A DNA stretch of 64,000 nucleotides. Origin: Bacteroidaceae bacterium (GTDB taxonomy: Bacteria > Bacteroidota > Bacteroidia > Bacteroidales > Bacteroidaceae). The stretch lies in the NCBI GenBank assembly GCA_017617335.1, contig JAFZWK010000028.1:1-64000 (forward strand), read 5' to 3'. The notes beneath the pieces are model-generated. The model saw nothing but the letters and a program-made list of their open reading frames with translations. It was not told the DNA's origin and searched no databases. Positions 27,119-35,879 of this stretch are shown piece by piece. Each line of letters begins with the position of its first letter. Positions within the stretch are counted from its first letter, which is position 1. A program made the position numbers and the translations under genes.

Positions 27119-28222
27119 TCAACTCTTCTTGTATGATGTCTTATAGAATCTCTTCTTCACAACAATACCTGGCTGCAACTTACGATGTATGCGAACCTGA
27201 ACAGGAGTCCCCAGCGCAGCATACTCAGTCTTCACCAGAGCCACACAAATACTCTTGCCCACAGAAATGGAGCCGTATCCTGTAGTTACTGTTCCTATCA
27301 CCTCGTCATCAACGACAACATCATATCCATGACGTGGGATAGCCTTACCCTCAAGCTCGATACCTACAAGCTTGCGAGCAACGCCCTCTGCCTTCTGACG
27401 AGCCACGACATCCTTGCCAACAAATTCCTCCTTATCAACCTTGACAAACATGCCAAGACCTGCCTCGATGGGAGTAATGTCATCACTCAATTCATCACCA
27501 TAAAGGGGAAGTCCAACCTCGAAACGTAACGTGTCGCGACAACCCAATCCACAAGGTTTGCAACGACCGCTTTCCATTAACTTGTCCCATTGCTTCTGGA
27601 TAGTGGCATGAGAGCCGAAGATCTCGAAGCCATCCTCGCCCGTATAACCTGTACGGCTCACCAGTATCTCCTCTCCCTCATATTCGTTAGAGACAATCTT
27701 CTTAAACATTCCGAACAACATCTCTCTGCAATCCAAACCCAATACGTCGAGAAGCACTGTTTCTGAATTAGGCCCTTGAACTGCTAACTGGCCATAGTAA
27801 GCACTCTGGTTCTCAATAACCACATCAAACTTCTTGGCCTCTGACTCTATCCAAGCCCAATCCTTATCTTGAGTACCAGCATTCACGACAATGAAGAAAC
27901 GATCATCAGCCTCCTTGTAAACCATGATGTCGTCTATCGTTCCGCCATTTTCGTGAAGCATCATGCCATACATGGTATTCCCTGCTGGCAAAGTTGAGAC
28001 ATCATTCGTGAAAATATGCTGAACGAAACGCTCTGCTTCTGCTCCTGTGACAAGCACTTCACCCATGTGACTCACATCAAAAACGCCACAGTCATTACGT
28101 ACTGCCATATGTTCGTCAGTAATATCAGTATACTGAACAGGCATCTCGAAACCTCCGAAGGAGATCATCTTTGCATTCTGTGCCAAATGCCTCTCATAGA
28201 GGCAAGTCCTTTTGTCTGACAT
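27119..28222 (-). CDS. gcvT: Aminomethyltransferase (glycine cleavage T protein)
   Basis: GcvT releases ammonia from the aminomethyl-lipoyl arm and passes the one-carbon unit to tetrahydrofolate. The 367-residue protein has the family opening (MISFGGFEMPVQYTDITDEH), the folate-pocket segment NDCGVFDVSHMGEV with its conserved aspartate, and GYTGEDGFEIF. The C-terminal OB-like domain has a run-on tail of basic residues. It stands 53 bp behind lplA and 70 bp before gcvH. No glycine riboswitch-like fold is apparent in those gaps, which are AT-rich. Confidence 0.95.
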   Translation of the reverse strand: MSDKRTCLYERHLAQNAKMISFGGFEMPVQYTDITDEHMAVRNDCGVFDVSHMGEVLVTGAEAERFVQHIFTNDVSTLPAGNTMYGMMLHENGGTIDDIMVYKEADDRFFIVVNAGTQDKDWAWIESEAKKFDVVIENQSAYYGQLAVQGPNSETVLLDVLGLDCREMLFGMFKKIVSNEYEGEEILVSRTGYTGEDGFEIFGSHATIQKQWDKLMESGRCKPCGLGCRDTLRFEVGLPLYGDELSDDITPIEAGLGMFVKVDKEEFVGKDVVARQKAEGVARKLVGIELEGKAIPRHGYDVVVDDEVIGTVTTGYGSISVGKSICVALVKTEYAALGTPVQVRIHRKLQPGIVVKKRFYKTSYKKS

Positions 28223-28275
28223 AATAATTCTTTTATGTTATATTTTAATTAATCTATTTCTTTAAATACATGTTA

Positions 28276-29325
28276 TTATTTATTGGTTATTAATGATATA
28301 AGTTGGTCTTCGTTTAGATTACGAATTGACCTCTCAGGATGTCTCTCTCGAATCGCTCCGATAAGGTTTTCTCTGGTAAACATCACGCTTTCGAAGGCAT
28401 CTCTGAAAGCCTTTTGAGCATCTGAGAGTTCAAAGAAGTCCCCCGTCAGGTACACGTTCCTCACGATGCTTCCTTTCAATTTGAAATGAACCTCGACAGT
28501 TCCGCATCCTTCCATCCTCGCTTCTCTCACTTCCTCATCAGGAGCTGAACTTCCATATAGGAAATCTTCTTCGTAGTAAGACTGCTCTATCTCCTCAATC
28601 TCTCTCACGTCGCTCTCCTTCAGCGTAATGCTCCTATCCGTAAGCATCTCACGCAGTTGGCCTCTCAACCACTTTACCTCCTGCTGCTCAGAAAGCCCCT
28701 CAGGAGAGTTCAACATACCTTTCAGCACGCCTACCCTCGCTCGTATGCTCTGCACTCCCTTGGCCTTGAGCTTCAAGGGATTGGAATGCAAGGCACCTTG
28801 CAACAGGTCAGGATCTGTATCATAAAGCATCGTCCCATGAACCACATCACGTTGTCCCAAGTGATAGAACGCGTTGCCACAAACCTTGCCTCTACCCATC
28901 AGAATGACATCATTGCGTCCATGTACCTCCACATTTGCCCCAAGCCTTCTCAACCCTTCTGCTTCAGTATCGGCATATTCACGGAATATTTCCTCCACCT
29001 TGCCACGAGGTGTGATAAGACTCATCATAATGTTTCCTTCATCGGCAAAGATGGCACCTCCACCGCTTTTTCTGCGGATAACATCGATCTCGTGCTTACG
29101 GCAAAAATCGAGATTCACCTCCTGATGAGCCACCTGATTTCGCCCCATGACCACCGTCCTGCCAAGCTGCCAGGTGAAAAGATAATTGTCTTCAGGAAGA
29201 TTTCTGGCAATCCATTCCTCCGCAGCAAGATAGAAAGGAGCTCTCTTTCTTGCTCCGCCAGAGACCTGATGAGACCTTTCCTCAGGAATCTCTACATAAC
29301 ATGCGGGGAAATGCGTTGCCTTCAT
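28276..29325 (-). CDS. lplA: Lipoate-protein ligase A
   Basis: The 349-residue enzyme activates lipoate with ATP and attaches it to carrier-protein lysines. It carries the lipoate/biotin-binding block RRKSGGGAIFADEGN, a KVCGNAFYH segment, and an additional C-terminal domain (about 265-349). The protein therefore looks like a full-length ligase and not a LipB-type transferase. The gene precedes gcvT in the same direction, suggesting it is dedicated to GcvH. It starts 30 bp after the end of the C10 peptidase gene, with no recognisable promoter between, so the transcription start of the gcv cluster is unclear. Confidence 0.9.
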   Translation of the reverse strand: MKATHFPACYVEIPEERSHQVSGGARKRAPFYLAAEEWIARNLPEDNYLFTWQLGRTVVMGRNQVAHQEVNLDFCRKHEIDVIRRKSGGGAIFADEGNIMMSLITPRGKVEEIFREYADTEAEGLRRLGANVEVHGRNDVILMGRGKVCGNAFYHLGQRDVVHGTMLYDTDPDLLQGALHSNPLKLKAKGVQSIRARVGVLKGMLNSPEGLSEQQEVKWLRGQLREMLTDRSITLKESDVREIEEIEQSYYEEDFLYGSSAPDEEVREARMEGCGTVEVHFKLKGSIVRNVYLTGDFFELSDAQKAFRDAFESVMFTRENLIGAIRERHPERSIRNLNEDQLISLITNK

Positions 29326-29355
29326 TATTTCATCTACTTACTTTCGTAAATCCAA

Positions 29356-31548
29356 TCAGTTTCCTTTAATGAGATTAATGATAGCAGTCACTGTGGAAAC
29401 AGTAATAGGACCTTCACCAACCACATCCGGATTCTTCAGAGCATTAATGGACGTTTTCTTTTCAAGGATATAATCAGCCAAGATCTTCACGTCCTTATCA
29501 TCCACTTTATTGTCCCCGCTCACATCGCCTAACAATTTCCCTCCTTTGATGGTAACGACAGGCTTCTCTGGCGAATAGATTTCCCTCACCACTTTAGAAC
29601 CTGCTTGTTGCGACTTCAACACGATGCAATAGGTGCCCGTTGGAATGGAGGCTGGAATATTAAGATATGCATTATGGCCATGGAGATAAAATCTTGGTTC
29701 CAAATTACTGGCAGAATAAACTTTTCCCAAAGCATAACTGATGCTTCCGTTGCAGGCGTATGCCTTGATGTCACCCGTGAAGGATTGGAAAGAGAGGTTC
29801 AACAATTCTGAATCGGCTGGGATGGTGACTAACATTCCTTTTCCCGCTGAATAGACAGAGTTGTCCACTTTATAGAAAGAGCAACCAAAGGATATGCCAT
29901 CATCAACATGGTTATCAGGTTCGATTCCACAGTAGAAACTGCAGTCGTAGGAATAATTTACATCATCTCCTCCTGTGCCAGAATCATAGGGTTCCAAATT
30001 ATCGATGAGGAAATATGCATTGTAAAAGCCAGCCCAACCCCAGTTGACATGATAGTAAGGAGTAGAGCCATCATAACGGAACCCATCGATGATAAAGGCA
30101 TGACCATTATTTACCTTAGAAATGCCACCCACATAAACAGGACGCCTTCTCATTAATTCGTTCTGGATATGCTCATGCAAACCAGATTCACTGAAAAAAG
30201 AGGAATACACAACCTCAAGACTCGGATCGAAAGAGAAATTATTGATAAGAGCTGATGCTGCATCATTATAATAGGCAAAGCTCAAATCTGTGCCATAGTC
30301 CATCTCTACGGTTGCTCCACAGGCAGCATGAAGTTTTGCCACTTCTTCTGCCTCCTCATCAGAATAGCCACAGGGATACTGATAACTGGAACCATTGATG
30401 GTAAAATAGTTTCCAGTCTTCGTTGCAGTCAGATAAAATACTTCGTCCAACGAATTGCTTGGAACGTACTTTCTCGCATAAGACCAATGCGAGGTACCAT
30501 CCTCCTGAATACCTATATAGAGACGATAGTTCCCGTCGTTGATATTGGAGGGAAGTGTGGGATACAACCAATAGTGATAATAATAGTAACCACTTTCGAG
30601 TGAATTTACATGGCCCTCTTCTGGAATGGGACGAATGAAATTGCCCTTATTGTCAGCGAGAATAAATTGAACCTTGAATGACAAAGTCCTACTTGTCTCA
30701 TTGGCAAATTCTATGAGATCTATACAGGCGTATTCAACAAATTCTATACCAGAGAGCGACATCACCTTTGAATTCACAACTGTTTCATTCGCGGTATAAG
30801 GCGGTACGTATGCCTTATAGGTGTCTTTTATCTTCGACCAGTTGAAAGTAGTGGAAGAACAATTCCATGTAACAGGAATGTTGTCAGATCTTGTATTATA
30901 GCTGATGTCGCTTCCTTTCATTCTACTTGGGTACTCATAATATTTCATTATCTGTGACATAGCTGTAGCCACACAACCTGTCTGTGTTTTGGTTCCGCCG
31001 ATAGAAGGGCAAGCATTGTTATAGGGCGTACCTTGATCAAAGGCGATATCGCCCAAGAGAGGTTCCACAGAAGGGGCAGAACTTTTAGCAAAGAACTTAC
31101 CACGCGTTCTTCTTTTGGCCACATAGTTTTCAGGTGTCGCTTTCATCTTCTCGACGAACCTTTCCAGGTAAGCTGTCATTGCTTCAGGCAGGCGTCCACG
31201 AATAAAAGCATCTGAAGCAGAATAGGCGATTATTTCAGGCAAACGAGTATCAGCTGAAACTATCACATAGCCAGGCGCATTATTGGTAAAGGAAAAGACG
31301 TAGAACGCCTCCTCACCATTCTCCAGCAGACTGGCATCTAGGAGGTCGGAGGACTTGCATCGCACGCCTAGCAGCGGCACAGCAAATGGGTCGCTCCGTG
31401 TCTCACTCAGATTAAATGCAGCGTAGGCGATGGATTTCATTTCCTCCATCGTCCTCTGCGCAGCATGCAGGGATAAGGTCGCCATAAGAGCTATCATTAG
31501 CAACATGGAAACTCTACTTTTATTAGATAAATGGATTCTTTTCATCAT
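29356..31548 (-). CDS. Secreted C10 (streptopain-type) cysteine peptidase with dockerin-like C-terminus
   Basis: The 730-residue protein has a signal peptide (to LHAAQ) and then a Spi-like inhibitory propeptide (about 32-140). The C10 catalytic domain has nucleophile C192 in GGTKTQTGCVATAMSQI and histidine H483 in NNGHAFIIDGF, followed by YYHVNWGWAG. Between the two halves of the catalytic domain, around residues 253-393, lies an extra beta-rich segment that ordinary C10 peptidases lack. After a beta region (about 540-670) the protein ends with a dockerin-type repeat, GDVSGDNKVDDKDVKILADY, and an incomplete second one. It should degrade proteins outside the cell and may attach to or be retained by a surface complex. 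Confidence 0.9.
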   Translation of the reverse strand: MMKRIHLSNKSRVSMLLMIALMATLSLHAAQRTMEEMKSIAYAAFNLSETRSDPFAVPLLGVRCKSSDLLDASLLENGEEAFYVFSFTNNAPGYVIVSADTRLPEIIAYSASDAFIRGRLPEAMTAYLERFVEKMKATPENYVAKRRTRGKFFAKSSAPSVEPLLGDIAFDQGTPYNNACPSIGGTKTQTGCVATAMSQIMKYYEYPSRMKGSDISYNTRSDNIPVTWNCSSTTFNWSKIKDTYKAYVPPYTANETVVNSKVMSLSGIEFVEYACIDLIEFANETSRTLSFKVQFILADNKGNFIRPIPEEGHVNSLESGYYYYHYWLYPTLPSNINDGNYRLYIGIQEDGTSHWSYARKYVPSNSLDEVFYLTATKTGNYFTINGSSYQYPCGYSDEEAEEVAKLHAACGATVEMDYGTDLSFAYYNDAASALINNFSFDPSLEVVYSSFFSESGLHEHIQNELMRRRPVYVGGISKVNNGHAFIIDGFRYDGSTPYYHVNWGWAGFYNAYFLIDNLEPYDSGTGGDDVNYSYDCSFYCGIEPDNHVDDGISFGCSFYKVDNSVYSAGKGMLVTIPADSELLNLSFQSFTGDIKAYACNGSISYALGKVYSASNLEPRFYLHGHNAYLNIPASIPTGTYCIVLKSQQAGSKVVREIYSPEKPVVTIKGGKLLGDVSGDNKVDDKDVKILADYILEKKTSINALKNPDVVGEGPITVSTVTAIINLIKGN

Positions 31549-31604
31549 TTATATGTAGTGAATGTCTTTTTCTGTGTGGATCGGAAGAACATATCCTAAA
31601 ATAA

Positions 31605-32027
31605 TCAGGCATAGAAGGGACCTAACGAGTTGGAAGATGGCTGAGAAGAGACAAGCTCAATAGGAAGGCCATCAGGGTCGTGGATGAAACAGCATTGTTC
31701 ACCATTGAGAGTTGTACGGACAGGTTCATGTGGAACACCCATATGTTCCAACTCTTGGATCGTTTGGGCCATATCGTCAACTGTGAAGGCAAGATGTCGG
31801 AGGCCACATGCCTCAGGATATGAAGGACGATCAGGAGAATCTGGGAAAGTAAAGAGCTCAATAAGATACTCGCCATTGAGGGAGAGTTTCGTCATCATGG
31901 AACGACGATCTGCACGATATTCCTCACTGATTATCCGGCATCCCAGAACTCTACAATAGAACCCTATGGAGGCCTGATAATCAGAGCATATAATAGCTAT
32001 ATGATTTACTTTCCTAAGTCTCAGCAT
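31605..32027 (-). CDS. VOC-superfamily protein, glyoxalase-like
   Basis: The 140-residue cytoplasmic protein has the paired beta-alpha-beta-beta-beta modules of the vicinal-oxygen-chelate fold. The opening is LRKVNHIAIICSDYQASIGFY, with a metal-ligand histidine. GEYLIELFTFPDSP lies in the first half, with LRHLAFTVDDM and FIHDPDGLPIELV in the second. It resembles the small glyoxalase/bleomycin-resistance proteins, but its substrate is unknown; methylglyoxal detoxification is one possibility. I took the methionine at 32027 because it leaves the upstream oxidoreductase gene unoverlapped and matches the family start; the open frame extends 13 codons further. Confidence 0.83.
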   Translation of the reverse strand: MLRLRKVNHIAIICSDYQASIGFYCRVLGCRIISEEYRADRRSMMTKLSLNGEYLIELFTFPDSPDRPSYPEACGLRHLAFTVDDMAQTIQELEHMGVPHEPVRTTLNGEQCCFIHDPDGLPIELVSSQPSSNSLGPFYA

Positions 32028-32044
32028 ATAAAGGGTACAAGAGT

Positions 32045-33355
32045 TTAAACCTTGGGTAACTTCCAAGGCTCACGATAAGTCTTGCACAGATAAGTGTCGG
32101 CTTCAGCATCGTGGAAGGTCTTGCCATCCCATGTGAGCTTTTTGCCTGTACGATAGGCGATGTTGCCCAGATGAGCGAACTTGGCGATATGAGCACCTAT
32201 CTGGATGCTGGCATTGCAATTAAAGTTTCGATCCTTGATGCAGGCCAAATGGTTCTTGACGTGGAGATTGAGACCACCCTCACCATAAGCTTTTTGAAGG
32301 GCCACAGGCTCCATACGCTCATTGCCATTCACCCGTTCAGGAATGACTTCCCATCCACCGCGATCGATGACAAGTGTACCATTCTCTCCCACGAATCCCA
32401 AGCCATGTGAACGCTTGTAACCTCCATCATCGATACCGATAGCATGATCCCACATGACAGTGAAGTCGTTGAAGGTATAGATGGTTTGCAAGAGGTCAGG
32501 AGTCTCGCAAGCATCGTCAGGATAACCGAACTTGCCGCCTGAAGCCATGATGCTGTTGGGAGCAGTAACATTCATTCCATAGAGTGCATAATCCAACAAG
32601 TGAACTCCCCAGTCAGTCATTAGGCCACCCGCATAATCCCAGAACCAGCGGAAGGTGAAATGAAAGCGATTACGATTGAAGGGACGCTTGGGAGCAGGGC
32701 CAAGCCACATGTCATAATCTACGCCTTCAGGAACTGCCTCGTCAGGCTTGACAGGAATGGATGGACACCATCCTTGATAAGAGAAGACGCGGACAGTACG
32801 TATCTTGCCCAACTTTCCACTATGAACAAAATTCATGGCATCCTGCCAATGAGGGTCACTACGCTGCCACTGGCCAACCTGTACTACACGCTTATATTTC
32901 TCGGCAGCACGAACCATGATATTACACTCCTCGATACTATTGCCCAAAGGTTTCTCGCAATAAACATCCTTACCTGCCTGACAGGCTGCTACCAGCTGAA
33001 GACAATGCCAATGATCAGGCGTACCGATAATGACAACGTCAATATCCTTGTTGTCGATGAGTTTACGCCAATCCTTGTAAAGATGAGGAACCTTCTTTCC
33101 CTGTAATTTCTCTGTATCGGCAGCACGTCGATCCAGTACACCTTGGTCAATATCGCAGAGAGCTATGCAGTCGACTTCAGGGTTGCGGAGAAAAGACTGC
33201 AAATTGGAGAATCCTTGTCCATTGCAACCTATCAAGCCTAAATGAATCTTATCATTTGCGCCTACAGGTTTCGCTGCAGCACGGATCATGAGGGGACTTA
33301 ATGTAAGACCTGCACTAAGTGCAGCACTCTTCTCAATAAAATCTCTTCGTGTCAT
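32045..33355 (-). CDS. Tat-exported Gfo/Idh/MocA oxidoreductase, second copy
   Basis: This 436-residue protein starts with a twin-arginine signal (MTRRDFIEKSAAL) and a Rossmann domain with LGLIGCNGQG (39-48). The EKP motif lies at 134-136, and the C-terminal domain contains the DWGVHLLDYALYGM segment typical of secreted Bacteroidetes family members. It probably oxidises a sugar or sugar lactone in the periplasm with a bound NAD(P). Unlike the copy at 5985 it has no DUF1080 partner next to it. It lies 17 bp upstream of the VOC protein, suggesting cotranscription, and 79 bp downstream of an esterase gene. Confidence 0.88.
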   Translation of the reverse strand: MTRRDFIEKSAALSAGLTLSPLMIRAAAKPVGANDKIHLGLIGCNGQGFSNLQSFLRNPEVDCIALCDIDQGVLDRRAADTEKLQGKKVPHLYKDWRKLIDNKDIDVVIIGTPDHWHCLQLVAACQAGKDVYCEKPLGNSIEECNIMVRAAEKYKRVVQVGQWQRSDPHWQDAMNFVHSGKLGKIRTVRVFSYQGWCPSIPVKPDEAVPEGVDYDMWLGPAPKRPFNRNRFHFTFRWFWDYAGGLMTDWGVHLLDYALYGMNVTAPNSIMASGGKFGYPDDACETPDLLQTIYTFNDFTVMWDHAIGIDDGGYKRSHGLGFVGENGTLVIDRGGWEVIPERVNGNERMEPVALQKAYGEGGLNLHVKNHLACIKDRNFNCNASIQIGAHIAKFAHLGNIAYRTGKKLTWDGKTFHDAEADTYLCKTYREPWKLPKV

Positions 33356-33434
33356 ATTTTTTCCTTTTTTGTGGTTAATATTAGATTTTTATATGATGCA
33401 ATATTTAATCGGTTACGAGAGAAAAGCTAATGAA

Positions 33435-34301
33435 TCACTCCAGATACTTGCTGAAGAACTCCCAAAGGACTTCACCAGTATCCATGTCGTCTGCGAACCA
33501 GCAATGAGGCGCACCTATTACTTCATAGAGCCAAACCTCAGTCCCTTGATCGCCAAGCAGATATTTATGACGAACGATGGGACGATGCTTACGAGTATGA
33601 TCGTAAACCACTGTATCGCGCATCTCTATCTCACAACGATCGGCAGCTGCCACAGCATGAACAGCCATCGGAACAGCGATATAGGGATTCCATCCACCTT
33701 TGTTTTCAGGATCGCCTTCCCACATGGAGGTGGTATCACTGGTTCCATGAATCTCCAGGAAAGGAATGGGACGAGGAATGTTGCGTTCCTTATATATCCA
33801 TTGCATGGTAAGACCTGCCAAGGAACCAAAAGCCTTGAAAACCTTCTGGTTTGAATATGCCAAAAGATAACACATCTCGCCACCGTTGGACATTCCTGAC
33901 AGGAAAGTGTTCTTGACACTAAGGTGATACTTCTTCTGGACAAAACGGGCCATGCGACACATCGTCTTCACATCGTCCACTTTCCAACCATCCTGCATCG
34001 GATAGCCCACATTCCAGCTATGTCTCCCTGTGGGATCCTTGAGGCCAATGGGAATGCAAACTGCGAACTTGTGCTTATCGGCTGTTTGACATAACAAGTC
34101 ATTCACTTCTCCAGCACTTCCATAACCATGCAAAATGAACACCAAGGGGGCATCCTGAGCTAACCCTTGAGGACGATATAGACGGAAGACGCGATACTGG
34201 CCATCTATCTTGAGGCTATCACGTGTGTATTCGCGAGCACCTAACGTGATGGCACCAAAGCTCAAAAGCATTACTGAGAGAAGAAATATTCTTACCTTCA
34301 T
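33435..34301 (-). CDS. Secreted feruloyl-esterase/PHB-depolymerase-like alpha/beta hydrolase (CE1 type)
   Basis: The 288-residue protein has a signal peptide (to LGARE) and an alpha/beta-hydrolase fold with FILHGYGSAGE as the oxyanion-loop strand. The nucleophile S138 is in the elbow LSGMSNGGEM, and a late H-containing IGAPHCWF supplies the probable catalytic histidine. The layout is that of LpqC-like carbohydrate esterases (CE1), which remove feruloyl or acetyl groups from arabinoxylan. This fits the xylanase and GH43 in the same window. The start is placed at the MKVRIFLL methionine; the open frame extends 28 codons further into the yciH gap without a signal peptide. Substrate not certain. 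Confidence 0.85.
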   Translation of the reverse strand: MKVRIFLLSVMLLSFGAITLGAREYTRDSLKIDGQYRVFRLYRPQGLAQDAPLVFILHGYGSAGEVNDLLCQTADKHKFAVCIPIGLKDPTGRHSWNVGYPMQDGWKVDDVKTMCRMARFVQKKYHLSVKNTFLSGMSNGGEMCYLLAYSNQKVFKAFGSLAGLTMQWIYKERNIPRPIPFLEIHGTSDTTSMWEGDPENKGGWNPYIAVPMAVHAVAAADRCEIEMRDTVVYDHTRKHRPIVRHKYLLGDQGTEVWLYEVIGAPHCWFADDMDTGEVLWEFFSKYLE

Positions 34302-34323
34302 ATCAAAATATCTTTTGCCATTT

Positions 34324-34662
34324 CTATTTTGCCTGCGTATAACCCTCTGAATGAAGAAGTTCCACGATACGAGGCCGCAAATCACCCTGAATGACTATCT
34401 CGCCATCCTTGGCAGTACCTCCCACTCCACACTTCTGCTTGAGCATTTTCCCCAATGCAGCCAAATCTTCGTCAGAACCCACGAAACCGCGAACAAGGGT
34501 GACCGTCTTGCCTCCCCTGCCAGCACGCTCCATGCTGACGCGAAGCTTCTGTTGCTGCTTGGGCAAGGTTGAGGGCTGATCTGAATCCTCCTCCGTAAAG
34601 TTGAAATCAGGATTAGTACTGTAGACCATCCCCAGTCGTCGTTTCCAATCGTTGTTAGCCAT
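34324..34662 (-). CDS. yciH: SUI1/eIF1-family translation factor YciH
   Basis: The 112-residue protein ends in a SUI1 domain. Key blocks are KLRVSMERAGRGGKTVTLVRGF, LKQKCGVGGTAKDGEIVIQGD and a final VELLHSEGY, which together are typical of bacterial YciH. It is related to the eukaryotic start-site selection factor eIF1 and may bind the ribosome near the P site. The N-terminal 40 residues are an acidic, poorly structured extension. It lies 22 bp upstream of the esterase gene and 27 bp after the SGNH hydrolase gene, apparently a housekeeping gene caught in a run of secreted enzymes. Confidence 0.93.
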   Translation of the reverse strand: MANNDWKRRLGMVYSTNPDFNFTEEDSDQPSTLPKQQQKLRVSMERAGRGGKTVTLVRGFVGSDEDLAALGKMLKQKCGVGGTAKDGEIVIQGDLRPRIVELLHSEGYTQAK

Positions 34663-34689
34663 ATCCTCTACTCCATACTGATATGATAA

Positions 34690-35823
34690 TTACTTCAAAC
34701 CATATTTGCGCAGAATCCGGGTTACAGGCTTCATGATGGACTCGGCCCAAAGGGTATAGCCGTAATCTCCAGGGTGTACGCCATCCACGCTCGTCTCGTG
34801 GGTATGTGAAGTGGCATTCGTCTTGCGGATATAGTAGACGTCATCATAACGATTGACAGCCACCTTCATGATGCTGTCCACAAAGTCTTGACGCGACTGC
34901 TCATTCTTCTGGCTTGCCACGCTGAAATTGCGATTCTCGCGATAGATGGTTCGTTGGAAGATGAGAGGCTTGCCAGGATGAGCCTTCTGGAGTTTCTCTA
35001 TAAAGGGGAACAGACGCTCACGGATTTCCGTAATGCTTGGGTTAGAGAAAGTGTCGAAAACAAAGGCATCTGCCTGGGTAGCACATAGAACATCGCAGAA
35101 ATACGACTGCAATTTGCAATTGCCTGCGCATCCAAGGTTTAGTACCTGGTATCCTGTAGCACGGCTGAACTGGGAGGGATAGCACATGCCTGCACGAGAA
35201 GTGCTGCTGCCGTGAGTGAAACTGCTGCCAAAGAAAGCGATGCGATGGCGGAAGGGATTCTCGAGGGGCTGAATGTGGCTGCCTTCCTGAACTCCTATCT
35301 GCACGCTGTACTCCTCGCTCTGCAGAGGGAAATAGAGCAGACATTCCTTTTCCGAATCATCCATGTTATTGAGCACAACCTGATTGCGACCCAAATCCTT
35401 GTCTGGCGCAACAGCTGAATTGGCGTAAAGCCACTTGCCATCCTTGCGGACATAAAGGTCGAACCCACGAGCAGCAAGTCCGTTCGTGTTGTTGGGAAAA
35501 GCTGTGGTACCATACGAAGTCTTTACGGAAACAACGGTAGAATTCGTGCGGAAAGCACAAGCCACACCCACACTATAGCGCACCTGAGTGTTCTCGCCCT
35601 TCGTGAAACCTGTGAAACGAACTGTGTCCACACGTTGATAGGGAACTGGATTCTCAGGGAAGAACTGCCCCAGCATAGTCAGGTCCTTTGCCTCGGTGAA
35701 AACATATTTCACATCCATGGGCGTCTGAGCGAACGAGAAACTGCTCAGCAGAACCACGCAGAAAAATGGTAACCTAAAACGCAACACGTTGAAAAGGCAA
35801 TCACAACACGTTAACTTCTTCAT
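34690..35823 (-). CDS. Secreted SGNH/GDSL-type hydrolase
   Basis: The 377-residue protein has two domains. An N-terminal beta-sandwich common in Bacteroidetes SGNH esterases covers about 30-170. The SGNH hydrolase domain has the nucleophile in IAFFGSSFTHGSSTS, the asparagine/glycine blocks NLGCAGNCKL, and the catalytic Asp-His in SVDGVHPGDYGY. It probably deacylates a carbohydrate. The signal peptide ends SSFSFAQ. The start is uncertain because the 22-bp array 3 overlaps it. With ATG at 35823, part of the signal peptide (TCCDCLFNVL) is encoded by array units; GTG or TTG codons inside the core would give a shorter signal. An upstream ATG at 35853 is also in frame. Confidence 0.82.
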   Translation of the reverse strand: MKKLTCCDCLFNVLRFRLPFFCVVLLSSFSFAQTPMDVKYVFTEAKDLTMLGQFFPENPVPYQRVDTVRFTGFTKGENTQVRYSVGVACAFRTNSTVVSVKTSYGTTAFPNNTNGLAARGFDLYVRKDGKWLYANSAVAPDKDLGRNQVVLNNMDDSEKECLLYFPLQSEEYSVQIGVQEGSHIQPLENPFRHRIAFFGSSFTHGSSTSRAGMCYPSQFSRATGYQVLNLGCAGNCKLQSYFCDVLCATQADAFVFDTFSNPSITEIRERLFPFIEKLQKAHPGKPLIFQRTIYRENRNFSVASQKNEQSRQDFVDSIMKVAVNRYDDVYYIRKTNATSHTHETSVDGVHPGDYGYTLWAESIMKPVTRILRKYGLK

Positions 35824-35857
35824 CACAACACGTTGACTTTTTAATTTCGACACGTTA
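35782..35857. repeat. 22-bp periodic array 3, four units, overlapping a coding start
   Basis: Cores start at 35782, 35804, 35826 and 35848, exactly 22 bp apart: CAACACGTTG, CAACACGTTA, CAACACGTTG and CGACACGTTA. All have the AC centre. About half the array lies before, and half inside, the 5' end of the SGNH hydrolase gene. The in-frame ATG at 35821-35823 falls in the spacer between units two and three. Confidence 0.85.
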
Positions 35858-35879
35858 ACTTTTGATTAAGAATGAGTCA

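Noticed and set aside
23670..27540. Single AACGTGT-like words inside the gcv and lpd genes
   Set aside because: They occur singly, without the 22-bp spacing, and lie in conserved coding sequence, so chance is enough.
28223..28275. A glycine riboswitch before gcvT
   Set aside because: The gap is only 53 bp of AT-rich sequence, too short for the aptamer and without its conserved bulges.
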